From assembly GCA_018371855.1 (NCBI GenBank), contig JAHAKD010000009.1, positions 1-38,895 of the forward strand: DNA of 38,895 nucleotides, given 5' to 3'. A program made the position numbers and the translations under genes. The notes beneath the pieces are model-generated. The model made no database searches. It was not told where the DNA came from and was given only the letters and a program-made list of their open reading frames with translations. Every line of letters begins with the position of its first letter. Positions within the stretch are counted from its first letter, which is position 1. Below, piece after piece: positions 1 to 8,772 of the stretch. This stretch comes from Clostridium sp. (GTDB taxonomy: Bacteria; Bacillota; Clostridia; TANB77; CAG-508).

Positions 1-1240
1 TAATTTTATTAATATATTTATTTTTTATTTATTAATTATTTTTAATATAAATTATTAAATTTGTATTTATAGATTTATTTTATTAATTACTTTTTTATTC
101 TCTAATTATTTTATTGTAAATTAACAAACTCTTATTTTATATTTATTAAATTTTTTTATTAATAATTTTATTTTTATTAATTAATAGTAATTATTATTTA
201 ATTTATAATTTATATAAATAATTAATTTTATTAATATATTTATTTTTTATTTATTAATTATCTTTATTCTAAATTATTAAACTCATAATTTTGTATATAT
301 TATATTCATTTTATTAATTATTTATTTTCTATTTATTATCTTTAATATGAATTAATAAAATTATATTTTTCTATTTATAATATTTATTTTATTAATTATT
401 TTTTTGTATTAAATTAATTATTATTTTTATAATAAACTAATATGAATTCTAATTTTCCATTTTCATTATTTAATTTGTTAATTAATTTTTATTTTCATTA
501 ATTAATTATTGTTATTTTATTTACTTATTTATTTTTATTAATTATCTTTATTTTTATTTAATAAAATTATAATTTAATATTTATTATATTTAATTTATTA
601 ACTAATTTTATTTCATGAATTAATTATTATTTTTTATTCATATTTTATATAAACAATTTATTTAATTCTCTTATTTATTTTTTATTAATTATCTTTATTT
701 TAATTTAATAAAATTATAATTCAATATTTATTATGTTTAATTTATTAACTAATTTTATTTATAACAATTAATATTTTTATTTTATTATTTATTTTGTCTA
801 ATTATATAAATAATTTAATTATTTAATATTTGACTTTTTATTTGATAATTATTATATTTATTATTTTACTATATTTTTTAATTAAATATTTTTAATTATT
901 ATTATTTAATATTAATATATGAAACTTTAATTAATTAAAATATACTACATTTATTTAGATCTAATTAATAGTTATAAAAACAATTATTTATAAAATTATT
1001 ATATAAATTAATTCTAACATAATTTCCAAACTCTTAAATCCGTATGTAAAATATTTTTATGAAAATATTTTTTATTATTTTAATATAATTTCTATTTTAC
1101 TTTTTACAATTCTTTTTTATATATTTAAATTGTCAAAATTTCGTATTTATATTGTTTACAAATAATTGATTGTTTTATTTCTTATCAGGATACGTTTTAA
1201 AGAGTTTTATTTCTTGTTTATAAACTTATATTAATCATTA
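1..1240. repeat. Extreme AT-rich gene-free desert with degenerate direct repeats
   Basis: No open reading frame worth calling and no RNA gene is visible in this 1.2 kb. By my count only about 15 of the first 300 bases are G or C. The sequence is not random: bases 1-39 recur exactly at 223-261, and about 85 bases from roughly 526 recur with a handful of differences about 147 bases further on (near 673-760). Phrases such as TTTATTAATTAT occur throughout. It may be an expanded intergenic repeat or a replication or nucleoid-related spacer. I see no terminator, promoter or coding sequence inside it that I would trust. Confidence 0.7.
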
Positions 1241-1410
1241 TTTATATTTGCTTAAAATCCATTTTCGTAATTCTTTTTTCGAGAATTATATCTTTTTTCG
1301 AGACATCAAAAATGTGACTTCGCCACATGTACCCAATTGCTTCGCATTTGGCACTAACATAGGTAACATATCTTGTTGTTTCAGAAAAATTTTCGATTTT
1401 TCCTGCACAA
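1241..1410. other. Unexplained intergenic island of higher complexity
   Basis: Base composition changes abruptly here from the AT desert to ordinary mixed sequence with several TTCG-containing phrases (CTTCGCCACAT, GCTTCGCATTT, TTTTCGAGA). Both strands are open for about 60 codons, but neither frame has a ribosome site or a product I recognise. A short hairpin can be drawn at 1312-1328 (ATGTG / CACAT). It sits just beyond the terminator of the tRNA-Ser genes. It could be a decayed gene end, a small RNA or a dispersed intergenic element; I cannot decide. Confidence 0.3.
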
Positions 1411-1441
1411 TAAAAAAAGAAATGCATAACAGCATTTCTTT
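1411..1441 (-). terminator. Rho-independent terminator of the tRNA-Ser pair
   Basis: On the minus strand a 9-bp stem (AAGAAATGC / GCATTTCTT) with a 6-base loop is followed by a run of seven to eight T. It begins directly at the 3' end of tRNA-Ser(GCU), so it ends the tRNA transcript. Confidence 0.85.
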
Positions 1442-1534
1442 TGGCGGAGAATGAGGGATTTGAACCCTCGCGGCCCCTTACGAAACCCTAACGGTTTAGC
1501 AAACCGTCCCCTTCAACCACTTGGGTAATTCTCC
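1442..1534 (-). tRNA. tRNA-Ser (anticodon GCU)
   Basis: The minus strand folds into a class II tRNA with a 7-bp acceptor stem GGAGAAT / ATTCTCC, a D arm, an anticodon stem-loop reading TTTGCTAA (anticodon GCT), a long variable arm as expected for serine tRNAs, and a TPsiC arm with GGTTCAAATCC. The discriminator base is G, the usual serine identity base, and CCA is encoded. It decodes AGC/AGU. It is co-transcribed with the second serine tRNA, 24 bases upstream. Confidence 0.95.
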
Positions 1535-1558
1535 TTATCTTATTTTATATAAAAAAAA

Positions 1559-1650
<92 letters not shown>

Positions 1651-1669
1651 GTGTCTCACGACAATATAT

Positions 1670-1698
1670 ATATTAGCATAATCTTAATTCATTGTCAA
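1670..1698 (-). promoter_or_regulatory. Sigma-A-type promoter for the tRNA-Ser genes
   Basis: On the minus strand there is a perfect -35 box TTGACA (1693-1698), a 17-base spacer ending in an extended TGC, and a -10 box TAATAT (1670-1675). The predicted start lies about 10 bases before the tRNA. Confidence 0.85.
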
Positions 1699-1794
1699 TA
1701 TAATTTTGTCCTTTTTATTTAAAAATATGCTTTATTTTACACTATATTTATAAATGTTCCTACCATTTACACTAATTTTAAGCTTGTATATTCA

Positions 1795-1835
1795 ATAAAA
1801 AACAGTTATTAAATTCATCTTCAATAACTGTTTTC
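1795..1835 (-). terminator. Terminator after the DUF4446 gene
   Basis: A 12-bp perfect inverted repeat (AAAACAGTTATT / AATAACTGTTTT) with a 12-base loop is followed on the minus strand by a T-rich run. It lies just past the stop of the DUF4446 gene and probably ends the parA-parB-DUF4446 transcript. Confidence 0.8.
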
Positions 1836-1845
1836 TTACTTCATT

Positions 1846-2361
1846 TTATTCAATTACATTATATCCATTTGATTCTATTGCTTTATCTATTGCTTCTTGT
1901 TCTTGTTCAGATATTGTATAGTTTGACTTGCCAGCTTTTATTGGCTTTGCATATATATTTGACATTTCTCTCGAATATATACCGTTTAAAACTACTCCAT
2001 CATTATTATCGTTTAATAGTGCAAGAGCAAAACTTAAATCACTTCCAGTATCCTTAAAAGCATTATATCTTACAATTCCTACTTTTCTAATTGTTTTAGC
2101 TAATTCTTTATTTAAATCTTCACAATATTGAACTATTTCTTTGTTTTCTTTTTCAACCTTTTCAACTTTTTTTATGTATACTTTTAGGTTTTCTTCAATA
2201 TCTTCTCCCTTGCCTATTTTCTTCATAAAATTACGATATTCTTTATTCAATTTTCTTAATTTTACATTACTAGATATATATAATATAATTAATATTATGT
2301 TTACTATAATTATCCCGAAAATTACATAAGTATTATTTAATGCATTAACAATATTTTCCAT
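1846..2361 (-). CDS. DUF4446 family membrane-anchored protein
   Basis: 171 residues. Residues 10-30 form one hydrophobic membrane segment at the N terminus. A charged, coiled-coil-like stretch follows (about 33-95, rich in K and E), then the conserved C-terminal block with VGIVRYNAF, DLSFALALL and VVLNGIYSRE. These phrases are typical of DUF4446, a family of unknown function that Clostridia often carry next to parB; the pairing with parB is seen here too, 13 bases downstream. The ATG is supported by AGAGAGG seven bases upstream. The topology suggests a small cytoplasmic domain tethered to the membrane. Its biochemical role is not known and I do not assign one. Confidence 0.85.
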   Translation of the reverse strand: MENIVNALNNTYVIFGIIIVNIILIILYISSNVKLRKLNKEYRNFMKKIGKGEDIEENLKVYIKKVEKVEKENKEIVQYCEDLNKELAKTIRKVGIVRYNAFKDTGSDLSFALALLNDNNDGVVLNGIYSREMSNIYAKPIKAGKSNYTISEQEQEAIDKAIESNGYNVIE

Positions 2362-2374
2362 ATATTTCCTCTCT

Positions 2375-3232
2375 TTATTGTTTAATTAATTCTAAAATTC
2401 TCTCTAAATCATCATTATTGCTGTATTCAATTATAATCTTTCCTTTTCTTTTTCCAGCATCAAGTTTAACCTTGGTTCCAAAAAAATCTCTAAATGACGT
2501 TTCTATGTCTCTATAAATTGGCTCATATTTTCTATCTTTATTAGTCTTAGTCTTGTTTCTAGCCATCTTCTTTTCTGCTTCTCTAACACTATCACCTGAT
2601 TCTATAATATATAGTGCCATTGCATATTGCTTATCCTTATCTGGAACTGCTAATATTGATTTACAGTGTCCTTCTGTTAGTTTTCCTTCTAGTGCTAACT
2701 GAATAACTCTCTCATCTAAATTTAAAATTCTAACACTATTAGCAATACTACTTCTTGCTTTTCCCAAAATATCAGCCACTTTTTGTTGTGTCAAACCATA
2801 ATCATCCATTAAACTTTTTATTCCCATTGCTTTTTCAATAGGATTTAAGTCTTCCCTTTGTATATTTTCTATTAAAGCTATTTCTTTATTTCTTCTTTCA
2901 TCATCGTCCCTTATAATTGCTGGTATTTCAGTCAATCCAGCCTTTTTACAAGCTCTCCATCTTCTTTCACCAGCAACAATTTCATAATAATCATCTTTCT
3001 TTGTAACAATTATTGGTTGCAACAATCCATATTCTTTAATAGAATTGGCAAGCTCTTCTAGAGCTTCTTCATCAAATTTTTTTCTTGGTTGGTTTCTATT
3101 TGGCTCAATCTCGATAAGTTTTAACTTATGAATTTTTTCACCTGCTTGGATTTCTTCCTCTTTTCTCTCTTCTTCTACAGTACTTGCAAATAAGGCATCT
3201 AAGCCTTTTCCTAATCCAGTTTTCTTAGCCAT
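2375..3232 (-). CDS. parB: Chromosome partitioning protein ParB (Spo0J)
   Basis: 285 residues, normal family length. ParB is a CTP-dependent clamp that loads at parS sites near the origin, spreads along the DNA and recruits SMC; it partners with ParA. Visible landmarks are the N-terminal GLGKGLDALF motif through which ParB contacts ParA, the CTP-binding GERRWRA box (88-94), ENIQRE (122-127), the helix-turn-helix around 147-170 (LTQQKVADILGKA) and a C-terminal dimerisation region rich in K/R and I/L. It lies 24 bases after parA, consistent with co-transcription, and DUF4446 follows. A parS-like target lies in mnmG at 5652. The ATG has AAAGGAT upstream at a slightly long spacing. Confidence 0.97.
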   Translation of the reverse strand: MAKKTGLGKGLDALFASTVEEERKEEEIQAGEKIHKLKLIEIEPNRNQPRKKFDEEALEELANSIKEYGLLQPIIVTKKDDYYEIVAGERRWRACKKAGLTEIPAIIRDDDERRNKEIALIENIQREDLNPIEKAMGIKSLMDDYGLTQQKVADILGKARSSIANSVRILNLDERVIQLALEGKLTEGHCKSILAVPDKDKQYAMALYIIESGDSVREAEKKMARNKTKTNKDRKYEPIYRDIETSFRDFFGTKVKLDAGKRKGKIIIEYSNNDDLERILELIKQ

Positions 3233-3256
3233 TTATATCATCATCCTTTCATCATT

Positions 3257-4030
3257 TTATTTATTTTCTTCAGATGCCCTTTTTATAAACTCTTTTGCCA
3301 GTTTATCGTAAGCTTTTGCTCCTTTAGATTTAGGGTCGTATGTTATAATTGGCATTCCATAACTTGGGGCTTCACTAAGTTTAACGTTTCTTGGTATAAC
3401 TGTTTTATAAACTTTATTTTCAAAATATCTCTTAACTTCTTTTACAACTTGATTTGCCAAATTGGTTCTTAAATCATACATTGTAAGAACCGCTCCTTCT
3501 ATGTAAATCTCTTTATTTAAATGTTTTTTTACTATATTGATTGTATTCATTAGTTGTCCCAATCCTTCTAGTGCAAAATATTCACATTGAACAGGAATTA
3601 ATACACTATCAGATGCTGTAAAAGCATTTAGAGTAATTAAACCTAATGACGGTGGACAATCTATAAAAATATAATCATAATTTCCCTTGATTTTATCAAG
3701 TTGCTCTTTCAATCTCAATTCTCTTGAAACCATTGATACAAGTTGAACTTCAGCTCCTGCCAAATTAATATTTGAAGGGCAAATATCTAGTTTTCTTGTG
3801 CTAGTAGCTTGAATAACTTCGCTCATATCTACTTCATTTACTAATACATCATATGTTGATAATTCACATTCCTTGTCCACTCCTACAGCACTAGTCGCAT
3901 TTCCTTGAGGATCAGCATCTATAATTAGTACCTTTTTGCCTCTATTGGCCAATCCTGCACTTAAATTAACTGTTGTAGTTGTTTTTCCAACTCCACCTTT
4001 TTGATTTGCTACTGATATTATTTTTCCCAA
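3257..4030 (-). CDS. parA: Chromosome partitioning ATPase ParA (Soj)
   Basis: 257 residues, full length. It is a Walker-type ATPase whose ATP-bound dimer binds DNA; with ParB it helps segregate origins, and in Bacillus it also modulates DnaA. The deviant Walker A motif KGGVGKTTT is at 11-19, with the signature lysine at K11. DADPQGN and the Walker B-like YDYIFIDCPPSLG follow. The start codon appears to be TTG, supported by AAGGGGG seven bases upstream and by the motif position. It shares an operon with parB. The long hairpin at 4157-4190 separates it from rsmG, so it may have its own promoter, but I could not find a convincing one. Confidence 0.97.
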   Translation of the reverse strand: MGKIISVANQKGGVGKTTTTVNLSAGLANRGKKVLIIDADPQGNATSAVGVDKECELSTYDVLVNEVDMSEVIQATSTRKLDICPSNINLAGAEVQLVSMVSRELRLKEQLDKIKGNYDYIFIDCPPSLGLITLNAFTASDSVLIPVQCEYFALEGLGQLMNTINIVKKHLNKEIYIEGAVLTMYDLRTNLANQVVKEVKRYFENKVYKTVIPRNVKLSEAPSYGMPIITYDPKSKGAKAYDKLAKEFIKRASEENK

Positions 4031-4146
4031 AATTATTCCCCCTTGCTTAATATTAAATATTAATTTTTATTACAAATTTAGTTATAAATAGCTAAATATC
4101 AAGCATTTGAGCTGTTTTCTTAAGCTTTGCATTTGTATGTATATAT

Positions 4147-4190
4147 AAAAAAATTAACATATTAATCATATAAAAATATGGTTAATATGT
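4147..4190 (-). terminator. Probable terminator after rsmG
   Basis: Two 15-base arms (4157-4171 and 4176-4190) pair with a 4-base loop and one C-A mismatch on the minus strand. A T-rich run follows (TTAATTTTTTT). It lies between the end of rsmG and the start of parA, so it may split the mnmE-mnmG-rsmG and parA-parB transcripts. The stem is AT-rich, so termination strength is uncertain. Confidence 0.6.
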
Positions 4191-4225
4191 CAATGAAAAT
4201 TATCAATATTTTTTATTTTTTTACA

Positions 4226-4948
4226 TTATTTGATTGGTTCTTTTAATGGTTTTCCCGCTTTTCTAGGAAACTGCTTAGGTGTAGGTTTTACCTTATTTAT
4301 AACTACTATACTTCTTTTGTTATCTGTATCTATTAAAGTAAATTTATTTACTTCTTTTATTTTACCACCTAAAATGTTAATTGCTTTTTCAGCATTTTGT
4401 AATTCTTCGTCTATCTCAAACCCTTTCATTGCAATCATTTGACCACCCTTTTTAATAAATGGCAAGTCATATTCTGCTAAAGTAGTTAAATTAGCCACAG
4501 CTCTTGCAACAGATTTATCAAAACTTTCTCTATATGCTTTATTTCTTGCTAAATCTTCAGCTCTAGAATGTATAAGTTCAACATTTTTTAAATCTAAAGC
4601 TGTACATACTTCATTTAAAAAGTTAATTCTCTTATTTAAAGAATCTACTAATGTTACATTTAAATTTTCATTTAATATTTTGACTGGTATCCCTGGAAAA
4701 CCTGCTCCAGTACCTATATCTATAATGTTTTCGCCATCTTTTAAATATTTTAATATTGTTCCGCAATCAACAAAATGCTTTATTATTATCTCTTTAGGCT
4801 CAATAATTGTTGTTAGATTAATTTTTTGATTCCATTCTATTAGTAAATTCATATATGAAAAGAATTTTTCCACTTGTCTATCAGTTATATCTATATCTAT
4901 TCTTTTCATTTTATCTTTCATTTCATATGAAAATTCATCTATTTGCAT
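4226..4948 (-). CDS. rsmG: 16S rRNA (guanine-N7) methyltransferase RsmG
   Basis: 240 residues. RsmG (GidB) uses S-adenosylmethionine to methylate N7 of G527 of 16S rRNA; loss is known to give low-level streptomycin resistance. The protein shows the Rossmann methyltransferase core: IIDIGTGAGFPGIPVKI (motif I), TLVDSLNKRINFLNEV (motif II), then ESFDKSVARAVANL and GGQMIAMKG. The first 15 or so residues may be an extension, but ATG at 4948 has AAGGAG upstream, inside the end of mnmG. It starts one base after the mnmG stop, so translation is probably coupled. The mnmE-mnmG-rsmG-parA-parB order is the common Firmicutes arrangement. Confidence 0.96.
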   Translation of the reverse strand: MQIDEFSYEMKDKMKRIDIDITDRQVEKFFSYMNLLIEWNQKINLTTIIEPKEIIIKHFVDCGTILKYLKDGENIIDIGTGAGFPGIPVKILNENLNVTLVDSLNKRINFLNEVCTALDLKNVELIHSRAEDLARNKAYRESFDKSVARAVANLTTLAEYDLPFIKKGGQMIAMKGFEIDEELQNAEKAINILGGKIKEVNKFTLIDTDNKRSIVVINKVKPTPKQFPRKAGKPLKEPIK

Positions 4949-4949
4949 A

Positions 4950-6836
4950 TTATTCTCCTTTATTATTTCTTTTTAATTGTTCCAAGTATATTAATATTAC
5001 TGATATATCAGCAGGTGAAACCCCTGATATTCTAGATGCTTGGCCTACAGATCTTGGTCTTAATTTTGATAGTTTTTGTCTTGCTTCTAATCTAATTCCA
5101 CCTATAGCCTCATAGTTTATACCATCTGGTAATAGTTTATTTTCCAATTTTTTTGCTTTTTCTACCTGTGCATTTTGTAATTTTATATATCCTTCATATT
5201 TTATTTGTATTTCTACTTCTTCTTTTACTTGCTCACTTAATTCTGTTCTATCTTCATCGATTTCTTTTAAATCTTCATATGTTAATTCTGTTCTTCGTAG
5301 TAATTCAGCTAGTTTTATACCATTATTAATTTTTGAAGAATTGTGTTCTTCAAGGAATTCATTTACTTTTTCTGTAGGTTTTATAGTTTTATTATATATT
5401 CTTTCTTTTTCTTTCTCTATATTTTCCTTTTTCTCTTTAAATTTCTTATATCTTTCTTCTGATATAAGACCAACTTCATAACCAATATCAGTTAATCTCA
5501 AATCTGCATTATCTTGTCTTAGTAATAATCTGTATTCCGCTCTAGAAGTCATCATTCTATATGGCTCATTTGTTCCTTTTGTAACTATATCATCAATCAA
5601 AACTCCTATATATCCATCATATCTGTGTAAAATAACAGGTTCTTTTTCTTGTATTTCACGTGAAGCATTTATTCCTGCTATAAGACCTTGGCAAGCTGCT
5701 TCTTCATATCCTGAAGTTCCATTTATCTGTCCAGCAAAGAATAGTCCTTTATATTTTTTATGTTCCAAACTTAATTGTAATTCTAATGGGTCTATACAAT
5801 CATATTCTATTGCATATGCTGATCTAGTAAATTCTGCATGTTCTAAACCAGGAATAGTTCTATACATCTCAATTTGAACATCTTCTGGTAAAGATGAACT
5901 CATTCCTTGTATGTACATTTCATCAGTATCTAAGCCTACTGGTTCAACAAAAATTTGATGTCTTTCTTTATCTGCAAATCTAACCACTTTATCTTCTATT
6001 GATGGGCAATATCTTGGTCCTGTACCTGAAATTTCTCCGGAGAACAATGGAGATCTATTTAAATTTTTCCTGATTATCTCATGTGTCTTTGCATTAGTAT
6101 ATGTTAAATAACATGGTACTTGCTCTATTGTTGGTGCTTTGTCCATGAATGAAAAAGGAATTATATTTGTATCTCCCTCTTGTATTTCCATCTTTGAAAA
6201 ATCTATTGTCTTTTTATTTATTCTCGCTGGAGTACCTGTTTTAAATCTTACTATGTTAATTCCTAGCTCTTTTAAACAATCTGATAATTCATTTGCTGCA
6301 AATACACCATCAGGCCCACTTTCTTGTGAATACTCGCCCATAAATATTTTTCCTTTAAGATAAGTTCCTGTAGCTAAAATTACAGTTTTTACATTATATA
6401 CTGCACCTACACTTGTTTCAATACTTTTTACTGCATTATCTATAATATTTATTCTGGTTATTTCTGCTTGTTTTATATTAAGATTCTCTTGTTTTTCTAT
6501 AGTATGCTTCATTTCCATTTGATATCTTTTTCTATCAGCTTGTGCTCTTAAAGAATGTACTGCTGGTCCCTTTGATGTGTTTAACATTTTTATTTGAATT
6601 AAAGTTTTGTCTATATTTTTTGCCATTTCTCCACCAAGAGCATCTATCTCTCTTACCAAATGTCCTTTAGAGCTTCCTCCTATATGAGGGTTACAAGGCA
6701 TATTTGCAACAGCCTCTAGACTAATTGAAAATATGACTGTTTTCATTCCCATTCTTGCTGCTGCTAACGCTGCTTCACATCCAGCATGTCCAGCTCCAAT
6801 TACAGCAACATCATAATTTCCTGCATTGTATTTCAT
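4950..6836 (-). CDS. mnmG: tRNA uridine-5-carboxymethylaminomethyl(34) synthesis protein MnmG
   Basis: 628 residues, full length. MnmG (GidA) is the FAD-binding partner of MnmE. Together they add the aminomethyl or carboxymethylaminomethyl group to U34 of several tRNAs. The FAD motif VIGAGHAGCEAALAAARMG is at about 11-29. The MnmG family blocks NPHIGGSSKGHLVREIDALGG, GTPARI, FSGEISGTGPRYCPSIEDK and GQINGTSGYEEAACQGL are present, and the C-terminal domain is complete. The ATG has GGAGG nine bases upstream. The coding sequence contains a parS-like 16-mer at 5652-5667. A 244-base gap separates it from mnmE upstream; rsmG follows at once. Confidence 0.97.
   Translation of the reverse strand: MKYNAGNYDVAVIGAGHAGCEAALAAARMGMKTVIFSISLEAVANMPCNPHIGGSSKGHLVREIDALGGEMAKNIDKTLIQIKMLNTSKGPAVHSLRAQADRKRYQMEMKHTIEKQENLNIKQAEITRINIIDNAVKSIETSVGAVYNVKTVILATGTYLKGKIFMGEYSQESGPDGVFAANELSDCLKELGINIVRFKTGTPARINKKTIDFSKMEIQEGDTNIIPFSFMDKAPTIEQVPCYLTYTNAKTHEIIRKNLNRSPLFSGEISGTGPRYCPSIEDKVVRFADKERHQIFVEPVGLDTDEMYIQGMSSSLPEDVQIEMYRTIPGLEHAEFTRSAYAIEYDCIDPLELQLSLEHKKYKGLFFAGQINGTSGYEEAACQGLIAGINASREIQEKEPVILHRYDGYIGVLIDDIVTKGTNEPYRMMTSRAEYRLLLRQDNADLRLTDIGYEVGLISEERYKKFKEKKENIEKEKERIYNKTIKPTEKVNEFLEEHNSSKINNGIKLAELLRRTELTYEDLKEIDEDRTELSEQVKEEVEIQIKYEGYIKLQNAQVEKAKKLENKLLPDGINYEAIGGIRLEARQKLSKLRPRSVGQASRISGVSPADISVILIYLEQLKRNNKGE
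5652..5667. promoter_or_regulatory. parS-like centromere site inside mnmG
   Basis: The 16-mer TATTTCACGTGAAGCA matches the bacterial parS consensus TGTTTCACGTGAAACA at 14 of 16 positions, including the whole TTTCACGTGAA core. It is about 2.4 kb from parB and 6 kb from dnaA. ParB of Firmicutes binds sites of this type near the origin, and parS within coding sequence is known. I saw no second match of this quality in the window. Confidence 0.7.
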
Positions 6837-7080
6837 TTTTTACCTCCAATTTTTCGTTTTTTATGGAACAATCAAAATTGTTTTATTTTATTTTTTTATA
6901 TATATTTTATTTAATATTTTATTGATTTTTTAACCAATATACAAATTTCACATAATTTTCACAAAGTCTATTTTTTGACTCTAAGTCAATTTTTAAAAAA
7001 CTCCGTTTGCTTACAGTCATCTTAGCTTATAGGTTTATGTTCGTTTTTTGTTCCTACACTGAATTTGCTAGTTTACATTT

Positions 7081-8451
7081 TTACTTTCCTAGGCAAAATT
7101 TAGCAAAAATTTCATTGATTATATTCTCTGAAACATCCTCTCCAGTTATTTCTCCTAAGCTCTCCAAAATGTCCTTTATATCAATAGCAATAATATCCAT
7201 TGGCATCTTGTTTTGTAAGCTTATTTGAGCATTCTCAGTTGATTTTATAGCCTTATTTATTAAGTTCTTATGTCTTGTATTAGTTACTATAATTTCATTA
7301 TCTATATTTATCTCATTTATTTTAAAGATTTTCGAAATAGTTTTATTTATCTGATCAATTCCTTCTTTATTTAAAGCTGAAATCTTTATTATATCTTTAC
7401 CTAGTTTAGTAATTCTCTCATCTATTTTTACGTTTTCTTGTACTAAGTCAATCTTATTTAATACAATTATAGTCTTTTTGTCTTTTATAAGTTCTATAAT
7501 GTCTAAATCTTCATTATCTATTTTATCACTTATATCAAAAATAGCAATTAACAAATCTGCATCGTTAGCAATTTCCTTAGCCCTTTGTATTCCAATTTTT
7601 TCTACTTCATCATCAGCTTCTCTTATTCCTGCTGTATCTATTATTTTTATTGGAATTCCATCTATATTCATCAATTCTTCTATACTATCTCTTGTTGTAC
7701 CTTTATATTTGCTTACAATAGCCCTATCTTCTCTTAATAAGGCATTTAATAGTGATGATTTACCTGCATTTGGTTTTCCAACTATAGCTATTTTTATTCC
7801 ATCTTTTATAATTTTTCCATTATCAAAAGTATTTTTTAGTTCTAACAAATCGTTCTTTACATCTTTTAGCATGTCCTCTGCTTTCTTTTCTGTAACTTCC
7901 TCTATATCATATTCTGGATAATCTATATCTGCCTCAACATCTACCATTATATCCATTATTTTTTTACGTATATTAGTTATTTTTTGAGATAAAAAACCTT
8001 CTAATTGCTTTAAAGAAGCTTTTGATTCTTTTTGAGTTTTACTATTTATAATATCTATTATAGATTCTGCTTGAGATAAATCTATTCTACCATTTAAAAA
8101 AGCTCTTTTTGTGAATTCCCCTGGCTCTGCTAATTCTGCACCATTTTCTAAACATACATCTAAAATATTTTCCATAACAATATTTCCACCATGAGAATTA
8201 ATTTCACACATATTTTCGGTTGTATAACTATTTGGTTTTATAAAATAAGAAACTAATACTTCATCTAATATTTCATTTGTTTTTGGATTAATAATATGTC
8301 CATATTTAAACGTATATCCTTTTATTTCTTTATTTTTATTTTTTGGAATAAATATTTTTTCTATTATTTTAAAAGTATTTTCCCCGCTTAATCTAATTAT
8401 TCCAATTCCACCAATCCCTGGGGCTGTCGATATTGCAGCTATTGTACTCAT
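7081..8451 (-). CDS. mnmE: tRNA modification GTPase MnmE
   Basis: 456 residues, full length. MnmE is a dimeric, potassium-activated GTPase that binds a tetrahydrofolate one-carbon donor and works with MnmG on wobble uridine 34. In order: the N-terminal folate-binding domain (STIAAISTAPGIGGIGIIRLSG), a helical domain, an inserted G domain with GKPNAGKSSLLNALL (G1), GTTRDSIEE (G2), DTAGIREADDEVE (G3) and NKID (G4), and the C-terminal CLGK, where the catalytic cysteine of the CxGK motif is present. The ATG has GAGGGAT upstream. It is separated from khpB by a low-complexity repeat and a long-range stem, so it may be transcribed separately from the rpmH group. Confidence 0.97.
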   Translation of the reverse strand: MSTIAAISTAPGIGGIGIIRLSGENTFKIIEKIFIPKNKNKEIKGYTFKYGHIINPKTNEILDEVLVSYFIKPNSYTTENMCEINSHGGNIVMENILDVCLENGAELAEPGEFTKRAFLNGRIDLSQAESIIDIINSKTQKESKASLKQLEGFLSQKITNIRKKIMDIMVDVEADIDYPEYDIEEVTEKKAEDMLKDVKNDLLELKNTFDNGKIIKDGIKIAIVGKPNAGKSSLLNALLREDRAIVSKYKGTTRDSIEELMNIDGIPIKIIDTAGIREADDEVEKIGIQRAKEIANDADLLIAIFDISDKIDNEDLDIIELIKDKKTIIVLNKIDLVQENVKIDERITKLGKDIIKISALNKEGIDQINKTISKIFKINEINIDNEIIVTNTRHKNLINKAIKSTENAQISLQNKMPMDIIAIDIKDILESLGEITGEDVSENIINEIFAKFCLGK

Positions 8452-8464
8452 TTTATCCCTCTTT

Positions 8465-8650
8465 TCTTTTTATTTAATTATTTTAATTAATTTATTTTAA
8501 TTATTTATTTAATTATTTATTTAATTATTTATTTAATTATTTATTTTAATTTATTTATTTAATTTATTTATTTAATTTATTTATTTAATTTATTTATTTA
8601 ATTTATTTATTTAATTATTTTTTTATTTAATTTATTTAATTATAATAATA
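8465..8650. repeat. AT-only tandem repeat between khpB and mnmE
   Basis: About 185 bases consisting almost only of A and T. A 12-base unit TTTAATTATTTA is repeated about four times, then a 13-base variant TTTAATTTATTTA about five times. It lies in the leader side of mnmE. Slippage between the 12- and 13-base units is apparent. I see no gene in it. Confidence 0.8.
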
Positions 8651-8671
8651 ATTCATTTTATTTAAATTTAA

Positions 8672-8753
8672 AAGTCAAAGCTTGGAAATATTTAAGATTT
8701 TGGAATTAGAATTCCAATTATTTTTTCTTATTTATTACCCAGAACTTTGACTT
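8672..8753 (-). other. Long-range stem with inner hairpin downstream of khpB
   Basis: A 9-bp perfect inverted repeat (AAGTCAAAG at 8672-8680, CTTTGACTT at 8745-8753) encloses an inner 8-bp perfect inverted repeat (TTGGAATT at 8700-8707, AATTCCAA at 8710-8717). It starts 20 bases after the khpB stop. It may be a terminator or processing structure ending the rpmH-khpB transcript, although no strong T run follows the outer stem. Confidence 0.45.
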
Positions 8754-8772
8754 CTGTTTTATCTTTATTAAA

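Noticed and set aside
1242..1454. Small proteins on either strand beside tRNA-Ser
   Set aside because: They overlap each other, one runs into the tRNA 3' end and terminator, and neither has a ribosome site.
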